Origin: Lactiplantibacillus plajomi | GTDB lineage: Bacteria > Bacillota > Bacilli > Lactobacillales > Lactobacillaceae | Direction of reading: 5' to 3' | Assembly (NCBI RefSeq): GCF_005405405.1 | Contig: NZ_BJDZ01000002.1 | Location: forward strand, 62,001 to 126,000 | DNA length: 64,000 bases | In this document: one piece after another, positions 58,149 through 64,000 of the stretch | Numbering within the stretch: the stretch's first letter is position 1 | How the letters are laid out: each line of letters opens with the position of its first letter | The notes under the pieces: model-generated | What the model was told of the DNA's origin: nothing | What the model saw: the letters and a program-made list of their open reading frames with translations, nothing else | Database searches by the model: none | Translations under genes and position numbers: made by a program

Positions 58149-59168
58149 TTATACACTAAAATGGGTCTGGCCGGCAGATTTATTTAACCGGTTCATGTAA
58201 GCAGCGCCCAATCCTTTATTATCAAAGGCTTGACACAAAATATCCTTAATTTCTGTTTCCGTATCAAAGTGGCGGAGCCCGGCAAACAGCTCACGGGTTG
58301 CCGATTGAATTCCGGTTCCTAATGAGAATTGTTCGCAATTTGCGGGTAACGCGTTTGCAGTTAAAACGTCGTTGGTCGCCATGACCCCGATTGGGACCGA
58401 TTGGTTGGCCGCCCACTTCAGCGCCGCCGGCCAATCCGTCTTTTGATCAACAATGTACACCTGGGCGGCCGGAGCGTAATGCTTATACTTCATCCCCGGT
58501 GCCTTCGGAACTTCGGTCGCACCAACGTGGTGTTGCTCCGTCATCACCGGTTGACCGATGACGGCTTCAATCGCACTGGCCGTAATTGCGCCGGGCCGTA
58601 AAATGGCAGGCTGATTGGTCGACAGATCCAAAACGGTCGATTCGACCCCGACCTTGGTGGCACCGTCATCCAAAATTCCGGCAATCTTACCATCTAAATC
58701 GTGTAAAACGTGTTGGGCAGTCGTCGGACTGGGCTTGCCCGAAGTATTCGCTGACGGCCCCACGATTGGCGTTTGCGCGGCTCGAATCAACGCGAGCGTG
58801 GCCGCGTTATCCGGATTACGAAACGCCGCCGTCGTCAGGCCCCCGGTCACTTCCGGTGCCAAGGCGCCCGGTTTCAATTGAAAAATCATCGTTAACGGGC
58901 CCGGCCAAAACGCTTTGATTAGTTGCTTAGCCGCCGTCGATAACGGTTGGGCGAAACGCTCGACCGTCGCTTGGTCGGCCACGTGCACGATCAGCGGGTT
59001 ATCACTAGGACGGCCCTTCGCAACGTAAACTTGCTTGACAGCTTTAACGTTGGTGGCATCGGCACCCAAACCATACACGGTTTCGGTCGGAAACGCCACT
59101 AACTGCCCCTCGTCGATTAGCTGAGCGGCCGCTTGTACTTCACTTGGTTTAAACACTTTAGTTTCCAT
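58149..59168 (-). CDS. L-threonylcarbamoyladenylate synthase
   Basis: Sua5/YwlC-type, 339 residues, first step of t6A37 tRNA modification from Thr, bicarbonate and ATP. YrdC domain ([52 protein letters not shown]) and C-terminal Sua5 domain ([20 protein letters not shown]). It lies upstream of glyA and downstream of prmC, a conserved order. Confidence 0.95.
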   Translation of the reverse strand: METKVFKPSEVQAAAQLIDEGQLVAFPTETVYGLGADATNVKAVKQVYVAKGRPSDNPLIVHVADQATVERFAQPLSTAAKQLIKAFWPGPLTMIFQLKPGALAPEVTGGLTTAAFRNPDNAATLALIRAAQTPIVGPSANTSGKPSPTTAQHVLHDLDGKIAGILDDGATKVGVESTVLDLSTNQPAILRPGAITASAIEAVIGQPVMTEQHHVGATEVPKAPGMKYKHYAPAAQVYIVDQKTDWPAALKWAANQSVPIGVMATNDVLTANALPANCEQFSLGTGIQSATRELFAGLRHFDTETEIKDILCQAFDNKGLGAAYMNRLNKSAGQTHFSV

Positions 59169-59186
59169 TAATTATCGTTGCCTTCC

Positions 59187-60041
59187 TTATTCGTGATTAA
59201 CGACCCGTAACATCCGGTCGTGGCCCGCCATATCCTGACGAACCGTGACCGTCGCCCGCGGTATCGCTTTTTCAAAAATCGCCCGCAGTGCCGCCGCCTG
59301 GTGATAACCAAACTCTAAGTAGAGCTTACCACCGGCAGCAAGGTGTGGTGCCACCGTGGCGGCGAGCCGCTCATATAATGCCAAGCCGTGGTTGGCAGCA
59401 AATAACGCGCCGTGCGGTTCGTAATTCAAGACGCTAGCGTCCATCACCGGCTCTTCAGCGTGGTCGATGTAGGGCGGGTTGCTGACGATGACGTCAAAGC
59501 GGGTCGCCGGCACGCTCGCCAACAGGTCACTTTGATAAAAATCAACGGCCAAACCGAGGGTGCGCGCATTTTGGCGCGCGACCGTTAACGCACCATCCGC
59601 CACGTCACTTCCTTCAATTTGCCAGTCCGGACGCTCGTGCTTTAACGCTAACGCGATGGCCCCCGAACCGGTGCCCACGTCTAATACGTTGCATGCCGAG
59701 GTCGCGGGGGCGTCGCTGAGTACCCAGTCGACCAGCTCCTCAGTTTCGACCCGCGGAATTAGGACGTTCGAATTTACGGTCAGTTCGAGGCCGTAAAACG
59801 GCGCGCGTCCCAGTACGTACTGGGCGGGTTCACCGGCCGCGACCCGCTTGACCATTGCTTGATAAGTCGTAGATAGTGCCGTGGGCATGGTATCGCGGTA
59901 GTGCACCAGTAGCTGGGTCTGGTCAAAGTGGGTTAACCCCAGTAATAAGAAGCGGGCGTTATCACTGGGCACCCGCGCCGTTTTTAGACAAAAAGAAGCC
60001 CACTGCTGGGCTTCAAAATAAGTTGGTGCGGAATTAGTCAT
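59187..60041 (-). CDS. prmC: peptide chain release factor glutamine methyltransferase
   Basis: 284-residue SAM-dependent enzyme methylating the GGQ glutamine of release factors. SAM motif [21 protein letters not shown] and the catalytic [12 protein letters not shown]. Starts inside the end of prfA (8-nt overlap), its substrate gene, so the two are translationally coupled. Confidence 0.95.
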   Translation of the reverse strand: MTNSAPTYFEAQQWASFCLKTARVPSDNARFLLLGLTHFDQTQLLVHYRDTMPTALSTTYQAMVKRVAAGEPAQYVLGRAPFYGLELTVNSNVLIPRVETEELVDWVLSDAPATSACNVLDVGTGSGAIALALKHERPDWQIEGSDVADGALTVARQNARTLGLAVDFYQSDLLASVPATRFDVIVSNPPYIDHAEEPVMDASVLNYEPHGALFAANHGLALYERLAATVAPHLAAGGKLYLEFGYHQAAALRAIFEKAIPRATVTVRQDMAGHDRMLRVVNHE

Positions 60042-61116
60042 TGGCTAATTGCTCCATCTTCTTGGCTTGGTCGGCTAAGACGAGTGCGTCGATGATTTCT
60101 TCCATTTCACCATTCATCACCCGGTCAAGTTTGTTCAACGTTAGGCCGATGCGGTGGTCGGTCACCCGGTTTTGTGGGAAGTTGTACGTCCGGATCCGTT
60201 CGGAACGGTCACCACTACCGACGGCGGATTTCCGTTCGGCATCGTACTGGTTCTGTTCACGGGATTGGTAATAATCGTAGACCCGCGCCCGCAAAATTTC
60301 CATCGCCTTAGCACGGTTCTGTTGCTGTGACCGCTGATCCTGCATCGAAACAACGATCCCGGTTGGTAAGTGGGTCATCCGCACGGCGGAAGACGTCTTG
60401 TTAATATGCTGACCACCGGCACCGGATGAGCGGAACACGTCGGTCCGAATGTCCTTTTGGTCGATTTTAATATCAACGTCCTTGGCTTCCGGCATCACGC
60501 CGACGGTCGCCGTGGAAGTGTGCACCCGACCAGCCGATTCCGTCACGGGCACCCGTTGAACCCGGTGGGCACCACTTTCGTACTTCAACTTCGAGTAAAC
60601 CTTATCACCAGAAATAATCAGCACGATTTCCTTAAAGCCACCGACTTCGGTTTCGTTGCGGTCCGCAACTTCCACGTTCCAGCCTTGCCGTTCGGCGTAC
60701 TTGGAATACATGTTGAACAGGTCAGCCGCAAACAAGCTGGCTTCGTCACCACCGGCCGCCCCGTGGATTTCCATGATGATGTTCTTATCATCGTTCGGGT
60801 CCTTTGGCAGCATCAATAAGGTAATTTCGTGTTCCAACTGCGCCTTTTCTTCGTTCAAGTTCTTCAAGTCGTCCTTGACCATGGCGTTCATGTCATCGTC
60901 CAACTTTTCGCGCAGTAATTCATCATTTTCGTCGATTTGGCTTTGAACTTCCTTATAACGGTTATACTTTTCGACCGTTTCACGGATGTTCCCCATTTCC
61001 TTCGACAACTTCATGAAGCGTTGCGAATCCGCAATCACTTCGGGGTCACTCAGGAGTTCCCCCAATTCTTCATAACGGTCCGCGACCGCCTGTAACTTAT
61101 CAAAAAACTTATCCAT
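60034..61116 (-). CDS. prfA: peptide chain release factor 1
   Basis: 360 residues, reads UAA and UAG. GGQ motif in [21 protein letters not shown], and an anticodon-mimic region ([21 protein letters not shown]). First of the prfA-prmC-sua5 group, following tdk. Confidence 0.97.
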   Translation of the reverse strand: MDKFFDKLQAVADRYEELGELLSDPEVIADSQRFMKLSKEMGNIRETVEKYNRYKEVQSQIDENDELLREKLDDDMNAMVKDDLKNLNEEKAQLEHEITLLMLPKDPNDDKNIIMEIHGAAGGDEASLFAADLFNMYSKYAERQGWNVEVADRNETEVGGFKEIVLIISGDKVYSKLKYESGAHRVQRVPVTESAGRVHTSTATVGVMPEAKDVDIKIDQKDIRTDVFRSSGAGGQHINKTSSAVRMTHLPTGIVVSMQDQRSQQQNRAKAMEILRARVYDYYQSREQNQYDAERKSAVGSGDRSERIRTYNFPQNRVTDHRIGLTLNKLDRVMNGEMEEIIDALVLADQAKKMEQLAND

Positions 61117-61130
61117 GGTTCGTTAATTCC

Positions 61131-61709
61131 TCACTTTGTTAGTTTCGGCGGGTAAAAGTAGTGTCGGCGGCAAACCGGGTAGTACGCCTCGTTACCCCCG
61201 ATTTGAACCTGCTCGCCTTCATAAACCGGCTGGCCTTCGTGAAAACGTAAGTTCATGATGGCCTTCTTACGACAGAACCAGCAGATGGTCTTCATCTCTT
61301 CGATTTTATCCGCGTAAAGCAACAGGTACTTGCTTCCCTCGAACAGTTCGTTGCGAAAATCGTTCTTCAAACCGAACGTCATCACCGGAATCTGCAAATC
61401 GTCGACGATGTGCGCCAGTTCTAAAACGTGGTGCTTTTTTAAAAACTGGGCTTCGTCGATCAATACACAGGCCGCGTCGGTATTCGTCCGTTTAACGACG
61501 TCCAACACGTTGGTATCATCAAAAATCGGAATGGCCTCGCGTTTTAACCCAATCCGGCTCGCCACGTAGCCCACACCGTCGCGGTTATCCAAGCCGCTAG
61601 TCAGAATAATGACCGACTTATTTTGTTCCTCGTAGTTGTGAGCAACTTTTAAAATTTCAATGGTCTTCCCGCTATTCATCGCACCGTATCGAAAAAATAA
61701 TTGTGCCAA
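61131..61709 (-). CDS. tdk: thymidine kinase
   Basis: 192-residue type II thymidine kinase for salvage. P-loop [15 protein letters not shown], the DEAQF motif ([13 protein letters not shown]) and four zinc-binding cysteines in CWFCRKKA and [10 protein letters not shown] (the last position of the usual pair is partly replaced by His). Located before prfA, the usual Firmicutes order. Confidence 0.95.
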   Translation of the reverse strand: MAQLFFRYGAMNSGKTIEILKVAHNYEEQNKSVIILTSGLDNRDGVGYVASRIGLKREAIPIFDDTNVLDVVKRTNTDAACVLIDEAQFLKKHHVLELAHIVDDLQIPVMTFGLKNDFRNELFEGSKYLLLYADKIEEMKTICWFCRKKAIMNLRFHEGQPVYEGEQVQIGGNEAYYPVCRRHYFYPPKLTK

Positions 61710-61954
61710 GCGACTGACTCCCCTTTTTTTACATATTTCTAGTCAATTATAGCGGATTTCAAGCGGAATTTCAGCCCCGAGCAGCGAAAAGCTATTAACG
61801 AATTCATAAGTTGGCTTGCAACAACGACGGTATTGCTTTTCTTTTAGTATCGTTCAGTATAAAATATTGAAAAGTAGGACTTTGTCCACACACTGTTATC
61901 ACTACGAATGGCCAGTCCCATCCGTAAATCAATTAATAGGGGTACGGATAACTT

Positions 61955-63301
61955 ATGTCAATTAATAGTACGTTAGCCACTTGGACCGGTAAGTCTGCTT
62001 ACTGGTTCCTGCACACTTTCCGTGGCGGTGGGAGTTCACTCCCCGGAAAGCTGGCTTTGAAACTTGACCCAGCAATTTTAAAGCACCTTGCCAAAAACTA
62101 CGACGTGATCGTCATTACCGGAACGAACGGAAAAACGCTCACGACCGCTTTGACGGTCAAAGTGTTACACGAACAGTATCCGGACATCTTAACCAATCCC
62201 AGCGGCTCGAACATGAAACAGGGAATCGTCACGACCTTCCTAACGGCGCCCAAAGCGCACCACAAACCGCTGGCCGTTCTAGAAGTTGACGAAGCCAACG
62301 TAATCATGGTCACCAAGTACATCACCCCGAAGGCCTTCGTCTTTACGAACATCTTCCGCGACCAAATGGACCGCTACGGTGAAATTTACACGACTTACCA
62401 AAAAATTCTGGACGGGGTCGCGTTAGCCCCGGAAGCGACCATTATCGCGAACGGCGACTTACCACTCTTCCATTCTAAGAACTTGCCGAACCCGATGCTC
62501 TTTTACGGCTTTGACTACCAGGCCGATCACGATCAACAGGCCCCGGCCAACACCGACGGCCTGCTCTGCCCGAACTGCCAACACATCTTGCGGTACCATA
62601 GCCGGACTTACAGTAATATGGGTAAGTATTTCTGCCCAAACTGCGGCTTCGAACGGCCCCAGTTAACTTGGAAATTAAACGCGCTGACCAGCATGACGCC
62701 GACCAGTTCTGATTTTGAAATCAACGGTCAGGCGATGCACCTAAACATTGGCGGTCAGTATAACATTTATAACGCGCTGGCAGCCTTCGCCGTTGGCCGG
62801 TTTATGGACGTTCCGGCTAAACAAATCGCCCACGCCCTGAGCGCCAACGACGAACAGGTCTTTGGCCGTCAGGAAACTTTCCACGTTGGCGATAAGGACG
62901 TTACCCTGATTCTGGTTAAAAACCCGGTCGGCTTAAACCAGGTCATTCAGACGATCAGCACCGACGAGCGCCCATTCTCATTCGCCGCGCTACTCAACGC
63001 TAACTACGCTGACGGAATCGATACTAGCTGGATCTGGGACGGCGACTTCGAAAAGCTACCCGAAATGAACATTCCGGCTTTCATCAGCGGTGGTGAGCGC
63101 TACCGTGACATCACGTTCCGCTTGAAAGTGGCCGGGGTGACGCCGGAACAACTGACCGTGATTCCGGACCTAACTAACATGACGGCGGCGATTCAGAACT
63201 TACCGACCAAGCAGGTTTACGTGGTTGCGACCTACACGGCCATGTTGCAGCTCCGCAAGCAACTAGCCAGTCAGGGGATTATTAACGGGGGGATGGCATA
63301 A
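61955..63301 (+). CDS. murT: lipid II isoglutaminyl synthase subunit MurT
   Basis: 448-residue Mur-ligase-like ATPase that with GatD amidates the D-Glu of lipid II. P-loop [29 protein letters not shown], and the MurT zinc ribbon ([10 protein letters not shown] ... [12 protein letters not shown]). The N-terminal helix [18 protein letters not shown] fits the family. ATG 61955 follows a GGGGTACGG region. One base separates it from gatD. Confidence 0.96.
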   Translation: MSINSTLATWTGKSAYWFLHTFRGGGSSLPGKLALKLDPAILKHLAKNYDVIVITGTNGKTLTTALTVKVLHEQYPDILTNPSGSNMKQGIVTTFLTAPKAHHKPLAVLEVDEANVIMVTKYITPKAFVFTNIFRDQMDRYGEIYTTYQKILDGVALAPEATIIANGDLPLFHSKNLPNPMLFYGFDYQADHDQQAPANTDGLLCPNCQHILRYHSRTYSNMGKYFCPNCGFERPQLTWKLNALTSMTPTSSDFEINGQAMHLNIGGQYNIYNALAAFAVGRFMDVPAKQIAHALSANDEQVFGRQETFHVGDKDVTLILVKNPVGLNQVIQTISTDERPFSFAALLNANYADGIDTSWIWDGDFEKLPEMNIPAFISGGERYRDITFRLKVAGVTPEQLTVIPDLTNMTAAIQNLPTKQVYVVATYTAMLQLRKQLASQGIINGGMA

Positions 63302-63302
63302 C

Positions 63303-64000
63303 ATGACTTATACACTACACGCCGCCCACTTATACGGCGACTTGATGAACACTTACGGCGACATCGGTAACATTTTAGCGATGGGCTACTACGCCAAGGC
63401 GGTCAACGCCACCATCGACGTCGACCTGGTCAGCTTAGACGACCCCTTCGACCCCGATAAGTACGACTTCGTGCTCTTCGGCGGTGGTCAGGATTACGAA
63501 CAGTCGATTGTTTCTAAGGACTTACAAACCAAGAAGGCGCCGTTAACGCGCTACATCGAAGACGGCGGTCCGTTTCTCGCCATCTGTGGTGGCTTTCAAA
63601 TGCTTGGGCACTACTACATCGGCGCCAACGGTGAAAAGATTGCCGGCATCGGCGCCCTCGACCACTACACGCTTAGTCAAGACAATAACCGCTTTATCGG
63701 CAACATCACCATCAAAAACGCCGAGACTGGCCAGACCTACTACGGTTTTGAAAACCATAACGGGATGACCTTCCTCGGCGATGGTGAACGGCCACTGGGT
63801 GATGTCTTGCAGGGTCACGGGAATAACGGTAAGGATGGTAGTGAGGGTGTGATTTATAAGAACACCTTTGGCTCCTACTTCCATGGCCCGATCTTGGCCC
63901 GCAACGAAGCGTTGGCCAAGCGGATTTTAAAAATCGCCCTCAACCGTAAGTACCCGGACGCCGATTTCAGCGCCCTCGATCAACTCACCGAGGACCTCAC
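63303..64000 (+). CDS. gatD: lipid II isoglutaminyl synthase glutaminase subunit GatD (partial)
   Basis: Class I glutamine amidotransferase-like subunit supplying ammonia to MurT. 232 codons are visible from ATG 63303 without a stop; the 3' end lies outside the window. Begins [23 protein letters not shown]; catalytic Cys in [13 protein letters not shown], His in [10 protein letters not shown]. Nearly complete for a family of about 240-260 residues. Confidence 0.95.
   Translation, partial: MTYTLHAAHLYGDLMNTYGDIGNILAMGYYAKAVNATIDVDLVSLDDPFDPDKYDFVLFGGGQDYEQSIVSKDLQTKKAPLTRYIEDGGPFLAICGGFQMLGHYYIGANGEKIAGIGALDHYTLSQDNNRFIGNITIKNAETGQTYYGFENHNGMTFLGDGERPLGDVLQGHGNNGKDGSEGVIYKNTFGSYFHGPILARNEALAKRILKIALNRKYPDADFSALDQLTEDL

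Overview
The window comes from the chromosome of a lactic acid bacterium in the family Lactobacillaceae, with moderate GC. Lineage markers are a lacto-usp-type RNA followed by a small membrane protein gene and a usp gene, an L-2-hydroxyisocaproate-type dehydrogenase, a D-Ala ligase with the depsipeptide-ligase Phe, T-box leaders with methionine, valine and (inferred) histidine specifiers, and an F-ATPase operon in the order BEFHAGDC. A relative of the Levilactobacillus/Lactiplantibacillus groups is plausible, but the species cannot be fixed from the sequence alone. Nearly all genes lie on the minus strand.

Layout. 0.1-4.1 kb: aspartate kinase, then an amino-acid ABC transporter behind a T-box leader that carries a second, incomplete T-box. 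4.1-10.3 kb: mreB-mreC-mreD-minC-minD shape and division operon, radC, folC. 10.3-21.3 kb: a dispersed repeat, valS with its T-box, tpx, a stand-alone glutamate-cysteine ligase, iscS-like plus thiI, ezrA, msrC-like, rpsD. 21.3-30.7 kb: DUF1054, DUF1694, a second copy of the repeat, an SdpR/SdpI-like pair with a palindromic operator, a full-length GshF-like fusion with eroded active sites, rarA, the lacto-usp RNA operon, a beta-lactamase-fold protein, and an XRE-TPR regulator. 30.7-41.2 kb: a 450-bp gene-free stretch, membrane GDPD, ddl, an oxidoreductase, DUF2785, HicDH, an acyltransferase, and metNIQ behind a Met T-box. 41.2-46.5 kb: GcvH-like, rodA, DUF2969, yidD, mbl, a GNAT protein, murA. 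46.8-55.9 kb: ATP synthase operon, uracil permease with a PyrR attenuator, upp. 55.9-61.7 kb: glyA broken by an 854-bp IS5-family element, sua5, prmC, prfA, tdk. 61.9-64.0 kb: murT and gatD, the latter running off the window.

Themes. Most of the content is conserved core: cell shape and envelope (mreBCD, mbl, rodA, murA, ddl, murT-gatD), translation (valS, rpsD, prfA, prmC, sua5), energy (atp) and amino-acid supply under RNA control. The accessory or unusual parts are the degenerate GshF beside an intact-looking stand-alone GshA, the partially duplicated T-box with a 15-nt inverted repeat, the recent IS insertion that splits glyA, the two-copy intergenic palindromic repeat, and the SdpRI-type pair with a clear operator. 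No CRISPR array, prophage or tRNA gene was recognised.
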